From: Ignavibacteriales bacterium
GTDB taxonomy: Bacteria; Bacteroidota; Ignavibacteria; Ignavibacteriales; Ignavibacteriaceae
Reading direction: 5' to 3'
Assembly (NCBI GenBank): GCA_016707115.1
Contig: JADJIH010000005.1
Span: forward strand, 59,690 to 123,689
Length of the DNA stretch: 64,000 nt
Shown: piece after piece, positions 26,194 through 34,527 of the stretch
How the letters are laid out: the number at the start of each line of letters is the position of its first letter
How positions within the stretch are numbered: the stretch's first letter is position 1
Program-made: the position numbers and the translations under genes
Notes under the pieces: model-generated
Told to the model about the DNA's origin: nothing
What the model saw: the letters and a program-made list of their open reading frames with translations, nothing else
Databases searched by the model: none

Positions 26194-29100
26194 TTAATTC
26201 TGAGTTTGCTGGAATCTCGATCTCATAAATTTTCTTTGATGTAAACTTTGCATTCTCAAATCCTTTGAGTTAATCTTTGAGCCAACAAGTTTTAGTTTAT
26301 CAGAAGTAAACTCAATCTTAGTGGTCTTTGCAGATGAAAGATAATTATGCACAATTGTTGAAATCACAACTTCATCATCCTGTCTAAAGAAACGCGGAGT
26401 TTCCATTCTTACAAGTAAATCTTTTCTGCTGATAAACTTGTTTACTTTTTGTCCAACATCCGTGTCCTTTGTTATTCCCCTAACAGTTGTTCGCCAGGTT
26501 GTTAAGTTATCAGGAATCTTAAACTCAACTTTTGCTTTTCCGTTTTCATCTGTAACAACGTGTGCTTTCCAGATTAAAGCATCAACAAAGTTTGTGCGTA
26601 CATCTGCCTGTACATAAGCAGATTTATCTTTGGATTCACTTTTCAACATTTTGCCATCTGCCATAACATTTGGGGCTGGCATCGTACGAGAATCAAATCT
26701 CGCATTCAACTCAGTATCTTCAAAGGCATCATCACCTTCTCCCATTCCACCAACACCTTGGGCAATCATATCCTCTATTTGCTGTTTTTGATTTTCTTTG
26801 ATTGTGAAGTTGTATTTCTTTTCTCCGGATACTTTAACATCACTTATTAAAATCATTCCTCCCATTCCTGCAGAAATAAACAGTTGATAATTTCCCTTTG
26901 CTACATTTTCAATCTTGTAGTTTCCAAGTGAATCAACTTTTGCTGTGTAGTAATATCTTTCTCCCGTTAAGATTACAAACAAACCTTGTGGAATTGATTC
27001 TTCATTCTCAATTGTAATCTTTCCATAAAGTTTGCCTTTATGTTTTGCATCATCTTCTTTGTAAGAAAAATAATTCTTATCGATATATGTTGCCGGTCTG
27101 CTGTAAGAACTAAAATAACCTGATTGCAAAGAATTGTAAGTCGGCATATAAGAATATTGCGGCGAATAGAAAAAGGTTTCTATCGGCTGAGTTTCATCTT
27201 CTTTTATTGCGTAAATGCTTTCATCAATAATTCCAAAACTTACTTCTGTGTTCTTAACCGGATTACCGAGATAATCTTTTACAACAACTTCATACTCGGC
27301 TTGCTCGCCGGGTTTATAAATTTCTTTAGATGGATTTAGTGTGATGTTTAAAAATTTATCTTTAGCCAACACTCCAACAAGTTTTGTTGTTTGATAAAGC
27401 TGTCTATCTTTTATAAAGCTGATTGAAATATTAAAACTTGGTGAAAACTTATCAGTTAACTTTTCACGGATTTCAAAACTATTGTTTTCAGGTTTTAGTT
27501 TTTTGTAGTATAAAATCTTATCAGTTTCATAAGTAAGAAGCAGTTCCTGGTTTGGATCTGGAAGAAATACATAAGCAATTAAAGAATCACCTTTTTCATA
27601 AGAATCTTTATCTGTTAAGATTTCAAGTCCTGCACTTGTTCGCTGATAATAATAATCATTATAATCTCCGATGTAGAATGAACTGGCTGCTTCAATCTCT
27701 CTTTCCTTTTCATCAAAAGCGATAATGCGATAATTATAATATCCAACTCTATCATTCTTTGGATTAAAAGTTACAACCGCGGAACCAGCTTCGTTTGTTT
27801 TAGCAAAAAGCGTATCGCTTTCAGATTTCATTCGCATACTTTTAGGATCATCAGGATAATTGATGATAACTCTAAAATCTGTTTGTACGGGTTTATCAGA
27901 AAAATCTGAAGCATTAACTTTTAGCTTTACATCTTTACCTTGCTGAAAAAACCATTTATCCGGTGAAGTTGAAATTGTAAAAGATCCGCGTGTTACAAAA
28001 GCCTGAGTTGAACCAGTAATTGCTCTTCTGGAAGCATCAGTTACTTGGGCAGAAATTATATATTGATAATCGTAGTTCTTATCCGATTCAACTTTATAAC
28101 TAAACTCTAACTTTCCATTTTCATTTAACACACCTGATTCCTGGTGAATCAATTCCTGTTGTCCGCCAAAGTAACGATCATTTCTAAATCCTTTGTAGAA
28201 CCAGGACCATTCACTCCAATACCACCAGGGACGCCAGTAGTTTTGTCTGTAAATACTTATTTGAACTGATGCTTCTTTAACAGGAGAACCAAAATAGTAA
28301 TCCGCTGAAACTGTTGCAGCAATCTTATCTCCATTTGCATACTGATTTCTATCTGTAACAACATTTACTTTGTATTCAGGTTTCTTGTATTCTTCAACTG
28401 TAAAAGAACCGTGGTAACTCATCCCATCTTTTGTAAATAGGATCGAGTAATATCCCAAATCAGCTTCTCCATCCAATAAAAAACTTCCTGAAAGAGAACC
28501 AAATTCATTCGTTGTTGCTTCTCCAGCATAGACTTCTTTGTTTTTAGGTGATTTAACCGAAACTGAAAATTTTAGATCTGGAGCATTTAGGATTTCATTT
28601 CCTTTTTTGCTTCTGAAAATTGCTTTAAAGTTTACTTCTTGTCCCGGTCTGTAAACAGGTTGTTGAGTATAAACGTATGCTGTTAGATATTCGCTTTGGC
28701 TTTGGTTAAAGTAAAAGTATGGGTCACTTAAAATGATTTCACCACCAGAATATCCATAAAGTTGGATGTTTGAATTTTTTATTGCTTCAAAATCCGACAG
28801 TTTGGCAAATAATAACCCATCTTTGTCAGTAACTTTGCTTCCTATCTGCTTTCCATCCTGGTAAAAATCAAATCTAGCTTTGCTGGCAAACTCTCCGGTT
28901 TTTGCATCTGCTATAAAAGCCAAAACTTCTTTTTGATTATTCTTATAAACCATCGCATAATTTGTTACTACAATTGCGCAGTAACCAACTATATCATTTC
29001 TTATTGCCTGAACTATATAAATTCCCGGCTCATCAATTTTACCAATGCTGATCTCACCTGAGTAATTGTTGCTTTTAACGGAAGGTTTGTATTCCCACTC

Positions 29101-29427
29101 CTTCATAAAACTGGTGTATTTTAATAGTAGCGCCTTATCTTTCCCCCAGATATCAAAGGCGTATCTGCTATTATTCTGATCCAAAAGAGAAAAAAATCTA
29201 ACCGGGTCGTCTATCTTCAATAACTTAAAGGTAAATTTTTTAGTACTCTGAGAATAGGAGTAGAGATTTAGCTTAGCAATATCTCCAGGCGCAAAGGTCG
29301 TGTAGTTTGAAAGATAGAAGTTATCGTTCTCATCAATCAGTGGTAGTCGGGTCGATCCACCAATGAAAAAAGTTGCAATGAAAACTGCAGTTAGGAAAAT
29401 TATTCCTCTTTTTTGAATCGATTTCAT
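26194..29427 (-). CDS. Alpha-2-macroglobulin family protein, N-terminal part
   Basis: A 1077-residue N-terminal portion. It starts with a signal peptide or anchor (GIIFLTAVFIATFFIGG) and continues with macroglobulin beta-sandwich domains. The MG2 hallmark YVYTQQPVYRPGQEVNFKA lies near residue 250, and MG3/MG4 repeats follow. A CarboxypepD-regulatory-like domain (GKLYGKITIENEESIPQG...) is at about residues 810-880. The alpha-2-macroglobulin domain (DALIWKAHVVTDENGKAKVEF, LTTWRTTVRGIT) is near the end. The last 20 residues leave the family pattern because of a frameshift at about 26255-26270; a second one lies at 26172-26184. ATG at 29427 with GGAGA upstream. The pbpC gene that often accompanies this family is not adjacent. 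Confidence 0.88.
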   Translation of the reverse strand: MKSIQKRGIIFLTAVFIATFFIGGSTRLPLIDENDNFYLSNYTTFAPGDIAKLNLYSYSQSTKKFTFKLLKIDDPVRFFSLLDQNNSRYAFDIWGKDKALLLKYTSFMKEWEYKPSVKSNNYSGEISIGKIDEPGIYIVQAIRNDIVGYCAIVVTNYAMVYKNNQKEVLAFIADAKTGEFASKARFDFYQDGKQIGSKVTDKDGLLFAKLSDFEAIKNSNIQLYGYSGGEIILSDPYFYFNQSQSEYLTAYVYTQQPVYRPGQEVNFKAIFRSKKGNEILNAPDLKFSVSVKSPKNKEVYAGEATTNEFGSLSGSFLLDGEADLGYYSILFTKDGMSYHGSFTVEEYKKPEYKVNVVTDRNQYANGDKIAATVSADYYFGSPVKEASVQISIYRQNYWRPWWYWSEWSWFYKGFRNDRYFGGQQELIHQESGVLNENGKLEFSYKVESDKNYDYQYIISAQVTDASRRAITGSTQAFVTRGSFTISTSPDKWFFQQGKDVKLKVNASDFSDKPVQTDFRVIINYPDDPKSMRMKSESDTLFAKTNEAGSAVVTFNPKNDRVGYYNYRIIAFDEKEREIEAASSFYIGDYNDYYYQRTSAGLEILTDKDSYEKGDSLIAYVFLPDPNQELLLTYETDKILYYKKLKPENNSFEIREKLTDKFSPSFNISISFIKDRQLYQTTKLVGVLAKDKFLNITLNPSKEIYKPGEQAEYEVVVKDYLGNPVKNTEVSFGIIDESIYAIKEDETQPIETFFYSPQYSYMPTYNSLQSGYFSSYSRPATYIDKNYFSYKEDDAKHKGKLYGKITIENEESIPQGLFVILTGERYYYTAKVDSLGNYKIENVAKGNYQLFISAGMGGMILISDVKVSGEKKYNFTIKENQKQQIEDMIAQGVGGMGEGDDAFEDTELNARFDSRTMPAPNVMADGKMLKSESKDKSAYVQADVRTNFVDALIWKAHVVTDENGKAKVEFKIPDNLTTWRTTVRGITKDTDVGQKVNKFISRKDLLVRMETPRFFRQDDEVVISTIVHNYLSSAKTTKIEFTSDKLKLVGSKINSKDLRMQSLHQRKFMRSRFQQTQN

Positions 29428-29690
29428 ATTTTTCTCCAGAATTTAGAGTCTTATACAAACTTAAATAATAAAAGTGCCAATGTCTTAAACGTTTAGCTAA
29501 AGATTTATGTAAGAAATTATTTGAAGTGAGTTATCATGTAATTAAGATTTTCGACTTTAATACCTTTATAGTCGAATAAATGGGATTTATGGATAGAGTA
29601 CCTCTGAACCAAATTAAGTCTTGGATGGTCTAATGCCTCGGGTTAAATTTGTATCAGCAATCCGATATGTTAAATTAATTAGAGGTTCTA

Positions 29691-30176
29691 TTGAGGTCTT
29701 TAGCAAAGATATTATTCATTCTTGTTTTAGTTGCGCTGGTTGGTTTTACCTTAGTTGTAAATGAGGATAAGATCACTGAACCAGTTGTAACTGAAGATGT
29801 GGTTTCGGTTGAGGAAGAATCAATAACCGCTGATCGTTCTCTGGTTGAGTTTGTAGATAAAGGAAGTATGAAAGCTTCTTGGTATGGCCCTGGATTTCAT
29901 GGACAAAAAACTGCAAACGGAGAAGTTTATGATCAAAATTCCTTTACTGCAGCTCACAAATCACTGAAATTTGGCACTTTATTAAAGATTACTAATCTAA
30001 AAAACAGTAAATCCGTAGTTGTAAGGATAAACGACAGAGGTCCTTATATATATGGTAGAGATCTTGATCTTTCAAAAGCAGCAGCTTTAGAACTTGGAAT
30101 GGTTAGAAAAGGCGTTGCTAAGATTAAGGTTGAAGAAATCAAAATTGCTGGATTAGATAATCAGTTGATGAACTAA
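29691..30176 (+). CDS. rlpA: RlpA-like double-psi beta-barrel protein (septal ring lytic transglycosylase family)
   Basis: A 161-residue exported protein. The N-terminal hydrophobic segment (KILFILVLVALVGFTLVV) is a signal anchor and an acidic linker follows. The double-psi beta-barrel lies at about residues 60-150: ASWYGPGFHGQKTANGEVYD, AAHKSLKFGTLLKITN, VRINDRGPYIYGRDLDLS with the catalytic-type Asp. RlpA cleaves naked glycan strands during cell separation in some bacteria. Short forms without the SPOR domain, like this one, are of less certain function. The start is a TTG with AGAGG 5 bases upstream; no ATG fits. A terminator hairpin follows the gene. Confidence 0.85.
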   Translation: MRSLAKILFILVLVALVGFTLVVNEDKITEPVVTEDVVSVEEESITADRSLVEFVDKGSMKASWYGPGFHGQKTANGEVYDQNSFTAAHKSLKFGTLLKITNLKNSKSVVVRINDRGPYIYGRDLDLSKAAALELGMVRKGVAKIKVEEIKIAGLDNQLMN

Positions 30177-30201
30177 GAAGAATTCATCAATTCCCACATT
30201 T

Positions 30202-30226
30202 AAGCCCGGACTAACCGGGTTTTTCT
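30202..30226 (+). terminator. Intrinsic terminator of the rlpA-like gene
   Basis: The GC stem CCCGG/CCGGG (30205-30209 and 30215-30219), with a 5-nt loop, is extended by A-T/G-T pairs and followed by TTTTTC. Confidence 0.85.
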
Positions 30227-30346
30227 TTTTTAAAGAAATATTTTATTCTTCAATTCACATTTAAATTGAATTACTTTCTGTCTTACCTTATTTTAGGGTA
30301 GCAAATATGAACAACTAATATAAATCATTTAATAAATGGAGCTATA

Positions 30347-31396
30347 ATGTTAAGTAAAATAAAAGAATTGTTAGGCAGTGAAGCTGATTCTCTGTTATCC
30401 TACAAAGCAAAATTTCCCAAAGAGCAACTACATTTACCAGGATCTGATTTTGTAGATAGAATTTTTGCACAGACTGATAGAAATATTAATGTTTTAAAGA
30501 ATCTTCAATGGATTTTCCAAACCGGTAGACTAGCTGGAACAGGCTATGTTTCTATACTTCCAGTTGATCAGGGAATTGAACACAGTGCTGGAGCTTCTTT
30601 TGCCCCAAATCCTGTATACTTTGATCCGGAGAATATTGTAAAGCTGGCTATTGAAGGCGGATGTAATGCGGTTGCTTCTACACTTGGAGTACTTGGAATG
30701 ACAGCTAGGAAATATGCACATAAAATTCCTTATATTTTGAAAATTAACCATAACGAACTTCTTACTTATCCAAACAAGTTTGATCAGATAATGTTTGCAA
30801 GTGTTGAACAAGCCTATGATATGGGAGCTGCAGCAGTAGGGGCAACAATTTATTTTGGATCAGAAGAAAGCAGCAGACAAATAATTGAAGTTAGCGAAGC
30901 TTTCCAATACGCACATGAACTTGGAATGGGAACAATTTTATGGTGCTATACCAGAAACAATGCTTTCAAATCAGATAAAGATTATCATGTTTCTGCCGAT
31001 TTAACAGGACAAGCAAATCATCTTGGTGTTACAATTCAGGCTGATATTATCAAACAAAAACTTCCTGAAAATAATGGCGGTTACAATTCCATAAAAGGTT
31101 TTGGAAAAACCCATAAAAAAGTTTACACAGATTTAACAACAGATCATCCAATTGATTTAACTCGTTACCAGGTTATTAATAATTATATGGGTCGTGCTGG
31201 ATTGATAAACAGCGGCGGAGCTTCCGGTGAAAACGATTTTGCTGAAGCAGCTAAAACAGCAGTTATTAATAAACGTGCAGGCGGTATGGGATTAATTTCC
31301 GGTCGTAAAGCTTTCCAACGCCCAATGAGTGAAGGTGTGCAGTTATTAAATCTTATTCAGGATGTTTATGCTGAAAAAGAAATAACAATAGCATAG
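30347..31396 (+). CDS. fbaB: Fructose-bisphosphate aldolase, class I (FbaB/DhnA type)
   Basis: A 349-residue glycolytic/gluconeogenic enzyme that splits fructose 1,6-bisphosphate through a Schiff-base lysine. The DhnA-type TIM barrel is clear: SILPVDQGIEHSAGASFAPN, EGGCNAVASTLGVLGMTARKY, ILKINHNELLTYPN, AVGATIYFGSEESS, ADIIKQKLPENN (likely active-site Lys region) and GGMGLISGRKAFQRPM at the C terminus. The length matches E. coli FbaB. ATG with GGAGC upstream. It is a single-gene transcription unit between two hairpin terminators. Confidence 0.92.
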   Translation: MLSKIKELLGSEADSLLSYKAKFPKEQLHLPGSDFVDRIFAQTDRNINVLKNLQWIFQTGRLAGTGYVSILPVDQGIEHSAGASFAPNPVYFDPENIVKLAIEGGCNAVASTLGVLGMTARKYAHKIPYILKINHNELLTYPNKFDQIMFASVEQAYDMGAAAVGATIYFGSEESSRQIIEVSEAFQYAHELGMGTILWCYTRNNAFKSDKDYHVSADLTGQANHLGVTIQADIIKQKLPENNGGYNSIKGFGKTHKKVYTDLTTDHPIDLTRYQVINNYMGRAGLINSGGASGENDFAEAAKTAVINKRAGGMGLISGRKAFQRPMSEGVQLLNLIQDVYAEKEITIA

Positions 31397-31421
31397 TCTT
31401 TAACAAAATATAAAATGTCAG

Positions 31422-31450
31422 AAGGCTGCTCTTAATGAGCAGCCTTTTGT
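31422..31450 (+). terminator. Intrinsic terminator of the aldolase gene
   Basis: The 10-bp stem AAGGCTGCTC/GAGCAGCCTT (31422-31431 and 31437-31446) has a TTAAT loop, with Ts following. Confidence 0.9.
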
Positions 31451-31481
31451 GTTAATAAATAACCTCAATTTTCATAAGTTT

Positions 31482-32168
31482 TTAGATTTCCTCCAAAATA
31501 TCTTGAATCCCTTCAACTATAAAATCAGGATTTTCAATCTCTAACAATTCTTTTGTTCTGTAGCCGTATAAAACTCCGCAAGTGTATGAACCTGCATTTT
31601 TACCACATTGGATATCAAGTTCCGTATCACCAACCATAAGAGTATTATTAACATCCACATTTAGATCATAACAAATTTTTAATAATGGTTCGGGAGAAGG
31701 TTTATGGGCAATCCCGTCCCGCCTTCCCATAACAAGATCAAAATATTTTCTAAGATTAAAATGATCTATTATTCTATCAGCCTGATCCTGGATTTTAGTT
31801 GTAAGTAAAGAAACTTGGATGTCTCTATCCTTAAGTGCAGCTAATGTGTCTTCAACTCTATCATAAACTTTCGAATGTTCCATCTGCTCAAAGTAATTGA
31901 TTTTATAAATTGAAATAAATCTTTCAAAGTCAAGAACCTTGATGTCGAATGCATTAAAAATATCAACAAAGTGCTGCCCAATTTTCATCGCAAAGAGATT
32001 CTCATTAATATTAAACTCTATTCCCAGTTTGCCTAAAGCATAAGCGGTTGAGTTATAAATTGTTTTATTAGAATCTACTAAAGTGCCATCAAGATCAAAA
32101 CAGCAGTGTTTAATAAGTGGTTTTTGTTTCAAGCTATTCCATTTCTTTTTTGGTAAGATTTTGTTCAT
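31482..32168 (-). CDS. HAD-superfamily phosphatase, phosphoglycolate phosphatase-like
   Basis: A 228-residue HAD subfamily IA hydrolase. Motif I is CFDLDGTLVDS (residues 23-33) with the nucleophile Asp and the general-acid Asp. A helical cap follows, then motif II SLLTTK, motif III Lys in HKPSPEPL, and motif IV VGDTELDIQCG. The closest named relatives are Gph/PpaX-type phosphatases acting on small phosphorylated metabolites. Its substrate is not determined. ATG at 32168. It begins 8 bases after the end of the read-through frame of a tiny Cys-rich ORF on the same strand. Confidence 0.85.
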   Translation of the reverse strand: MNKILPKKKWNSLKQKPLIKHCCFDLDGTLVDSNKTIYNSTAYALGKLGIEFNINENLFAMKIGQHFVDIFNAFDIKVLDFERFISIYKINYFEQMEHSKVYDRVEDTLAALKDRDIQVSLLTTKIQDQADRIIDHFNLRKYFDLVMGRRDGIAHKPSPEPLLKICYDLNVDVNNTLMVGDTELDIQCGKNAGSYTCGVLYGYRTKELLEIENPDFIVEGIQDILEEI

Positions 32169-32175
32169 TTAGTTG

Positions 32176-32316
32176 TTAACAAGTTTCCCCTTTGCAACAT
32201 TCATCAATATTATATCAGCAAACAGAACATTGTCCATGTCCATGAACCCAAATAACGTAATTTGGCTGATCACACCATTGACAAGCAGATTTTAAGGATT
32301 TGTCTGTTTCTTTCAC
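32176..32316 (-). CDS. Tiny cysteine-rich zinc-ribbon-like ORF with an in-frame TGA
   Basis: A frame starting at GTG 32316 (an in-frame TAG lies just upstream) reads MKETDKSLKSACQWCDQPNY, then VIWVHGHGQCSVC, then TGA at 32215-32217, then YNIDECCKGETC and TAA at 32176. Two CxxC pairs separated by HGHGQ, then ECC and a final Cys, strongly suggest a small metal-binding protein. The Cys pattern continues past the TGA. So either the TGA replaces a sense codon (for example Gly, GGA), or the protein ends at 33 residues and the rest is a relic. It is followed directly by the HAD gene. Coding status is my inference from the Cys spacing; the ribosome-binding site is weak. Confidence 0.4.
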
Positions 32317-32593
32317 TATCTAATTAATCGAGTGACAATAATATATTTTTCGAAATACTTTGATTTTATTCTGAAAAATACAATTTTCTCAGTCAGAAAA
32401 ACACAAGGTTTTTCACATTAAAAGCATTTAATAAAAATCTCAATATTTTTCATTCTTTGAAATTATGTCTCAACAAGAGTATTTAATGGTGAAATTTTTC
32501 CGACTTATTTTATTTTTTTAAAAAAAACTAAATATTTTAATGGCATAATAATTTATGCGATTATACCCAAATCAATCACATAAGGAGCTATAA

Positions 32594-33010
32594 ATGAAAA
32601 AATCGTTCGTACTTTTTGCAGTTCTCTTTGCACTTGTTCTTGGGGTAAACCAAAATATCTTCGCCCAAAATGAACCTGTTCTTTACTTCTGCGAAAAGTA
32701 TGGTAACAATGGTGAAGTTGGAGTCAGCGATAGATTTACGACAGGGTATTTAACTGTAATGGTTAAATGCGATTACGCACTCGATCTTGAAGATTGCTCA
32801 ATACAGTTCGATAAATACAATACACGAGCTAAAGAATTCGAGTTTTATAAAAAATTTGATTATGTAGTTGAACCTGATATGAAATATATCTTCTTCACTA
32901 AAAACGACGAAAGTGATATGAAATTTGAGGACCCTGGTTTTTACAGAGTTTTCTTACTTGATGACAGAGATAAAACTGTTGCAAGTGCTCTTATCGAAAT
33001 TGTTGACTAA
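32594..33010 (+). CDS. Hypothetical secreted protein
   Basis: A 138-residue protein with a clear signal peptide (MKKSFVLFAVLFALVLGVNQ, cleavage after IFAQ). The mature part is a small beta-rich domain (VLYFCEKYGNNGEVGVSDRF, GYLTVMVKCDYALDLEDCSI, GFYRVFLLDDRDKTVASALI) with three Cys, one or two of which could form a disulfide in the periplasm. I do not recognise the family. A strong ribosome-binding site (AAGGAG) and a strong terminator suggest a well-expressed monocistronic gene. Confidence 0.75.
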   Translation: MKKSFVLFAVLFALVLGVNQNIFAQNEPVLYFCEKYGNNGEVGVSDRFTTGYLTVMVKCDYALDLEDCSIQFDKYNTRAKEFEFYKKFDYVVEPDMKYIFFTKNDESDMKFEDPGFYRVFLLDDRDKTVASALIEIVD

Positions 33011-33026
33011 CCAACAAACTTTTTTT

Positions 33027-33055
33027 AAAGCGGTACCTTGTACCGCTTTTTTTTT
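33027..33055 (+). terminator. Intrinsic terminator of the secreted-protein gene
   Basis: The stem AAAGCGGTAC/GTACCGCTTT (33027-33036 and 33040-33049), with a 3-nt loop, is followed by a long T run. Confidence 0.92.
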
Positions 33056-33124
33056 GTTTAAATGCATATCTATTCAGTAATAATGTTTTAAATTTGTCTA
33101 GTAATAAATCAAAATTAGGTAACA

Positions 33125-33688
33125 ATGATTAAGTTAAACTTAGGATGCGGTAAAGATATAAAGTCTGGATATGTAAATCTTGATATCGTTGATTACGGTG
33201 GAAACCAGATTCACGATATAAATACATTTCCATACCCTTTCCCCGAGAATCACTTTGATGAGATTTATGCTTCGCACGTTCTTGAGCATATTGATAACTT
33301 TAACAAAACAATTACTGAACTTTATAGAATTCTAAAGCCAAACGGAATTATGATTGTATACGCTCCATTTTTCTTAAACACAAAGTATTTTGGCGATCCA
33401 GATCATAAAATTCCGTTTTCTATCCGCACTTTTGATAATTACGAGTACATTGGAAATCGCAAACTGAAATTTTATGAAAAGTGGAAATTAAATCATCGCA
33501 CCAATTATGAAACAGGGGCTCAGTTTGAAGTGCTGGAAAAAAAATTTATAACATCACACTTTGCTGCGCTTAAGTGGATGGATTTTCTTATTAACATAGA
33601 ACCTGTTATGTACGAACGATTTTTCTCCGGAATTTTTTCACCCGAAGAAGTTTATTTTAAACTTAGAGCTGTTAAGCAAAGTTTTTAG
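33125..33688 (+). CDS. Class I SAM-dependent methyltransferase
   Basis: A 187-residue protein with the Rossmann methyltransferase signature. Motif I is KLNLGCGKDIKSGYVNLDI (residues 3-21), the motif-II-like region is FPYPFPENHFDEIYASHVLEHI, and motif III is ELYRILKPNGIMIVYAP. This 'LNLGCG ... VLEHI ... RILKPGG' form is frequent among methyltransferases in polysaccharide and cell-surface pathways, but no such cluster is adjacent and the substrate is unknown. It is a short single-domain protein. Confidence 0.82.
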   Translation: MIKLNLGCGKDIKSGYVNLDIVDYGGNQIHDINTFPYPFPENHFDEIYASHVLEHIDNFNKTITELYRILKPNGIMIVYAPFFLNTKYFGDPDHKIPFSIRTFDNYEYIGNRKLKFYEKWKLNHRTNYETGAQFEVLEKKFITSHFAALKWMDFLINIEPVMYERFFSGIFSPEEVYFKLRAVKQSF

Positions 33689-33726
33689 TGCAATTTATAT
33701 TCTGGTCTCTAAGTGGTAAAAAGAGT

Positions 33727-34095
33727 TTATGGCTTCAAACGAATTGTCTCATAAATTATCAATAACCACCCAATCAAAAAACAAAAACCACCAATGGGAG
33801 TTATCATTGCAAATAATCTAATTCCAGAAGTTGAATAGATATATAGGGAGAAAGAGAACAGCATTATTCCTAGAAGAAAAAAGATTGATGGCAACTTTGC
33901 TTTAATAACTGTGTTTAAAGTAAGAGCCAGTAAAACTACAGAATGAATAAGCTGGTAAAGAACTCCCGTTTTATATACTTCCAACATTTGTGGAGTAAGG
34001 GTTTCTCTCAATCCGTGAGCACCAAAAGCCCCAATTGATACAGCAGTAAACCCTGAAACGGCTGAAATAATAAGCCATAATTTTTTATCATTCAT
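33727..34095 (-). CDS. DUF423 family membrane protein
   Basis: A 122-residue protein with four transmembrane helices. The conserved opening KLWLIISAVSGFTAVSIGAFGAHGLR, followed by YQLIHSVVLLAL and GGFCFLIGW, is the YgdD/DUF423 signature. The function is unknown for the family. The ATG at 34095 was chosen because the family begins there; an upstream extension of 13 residues is not conserved. Confidence 0.85.
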   Translation of the reverse strand: MNDKKLWLIISAVSGFTAVSIGAFGAHGLRETLTPQMLEVYKTGVLYQLIHSVVLLALTLNTVIKAKLPSIFFLLGIMLFSFSLYIYSTSGIRLFAMITPIGGFCFLIGWLLIIYETIRLKP

Positions 34096-34179
34096 AGCTC
34101 TCAAATCCTTATTTGTATTGAATAGTAAAAACAAATTTTATTAACTTTGCCCATAATTTAATCACAACAAAGAAAAGAA

Positions 34180-34521
34180 ATGAAGAACTTACAAAAGTTG
34201 ATTTTGCCTTTACTTATAGTTTTAATAGTCTTTATCATATATACTCTATATTTTGGGCGTGGGGTTGATTTGGGTTCATTTGATGATTTTGATCCTAACA
34301 ACAATGCTGTAAAAGAAATAAGAGTTAAGGTTTTACCTAATCAGAATATTAATTCCGAAAGCGGCAGTTTTTCCTTCATTGTCGCTGACAAAGATGGTAA
34401 AACACTTCAAGCTTTTGGATCTGCAAGCTTACCTCAGGGTATTGGAGAGGCAGAAACCATTATTTTAAAAGGACATGTTAATCAAAGTGGATTTTGCACA
34501 CACGAAGTTCTAACTGATTAA
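34180..34521 (+). CDS. Hypothetical membrane-anchored OB-like protein
   Basis: A 113-residue protein with one N-terminal transmembrane helix (LILPLLIVLIVFIIYTLYF) and a small periplasmic beta domain. The strand pattern IRVKVLPN ... SFSFIVADKDGKTLQAFG ... LKGHVNQSGFCTHEVLTD resembles the OB fold of CcmE-type haem chaperones. However, the haem-attachment His is not present and no cytochrome maturation genes are nearby, so function is not assigned. It ends 6 bases before uvrB and is probably co-transcribed with it. Confidence 0.6.
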   Translation: MKNLQKLILPLLIVLIVFIIYTLYFGRGVDLGSFDDFDPNNNAVKEIRVKVLPNQNINSESGSFSFIVADKDGKTLQAFGSASLPQGIGEAETIILKGHVNQSGFCTHEVLTD

Positions 34522-34527
34522 TCATAT

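Noticed and set aside
32176..32316. Selenoprotein assignment for the TGA-containing small ORF
   Set aside because: I could not see a convincing SECIS-like hairpin immediately after the TGA, and mutation or sequence error explains it more simply.
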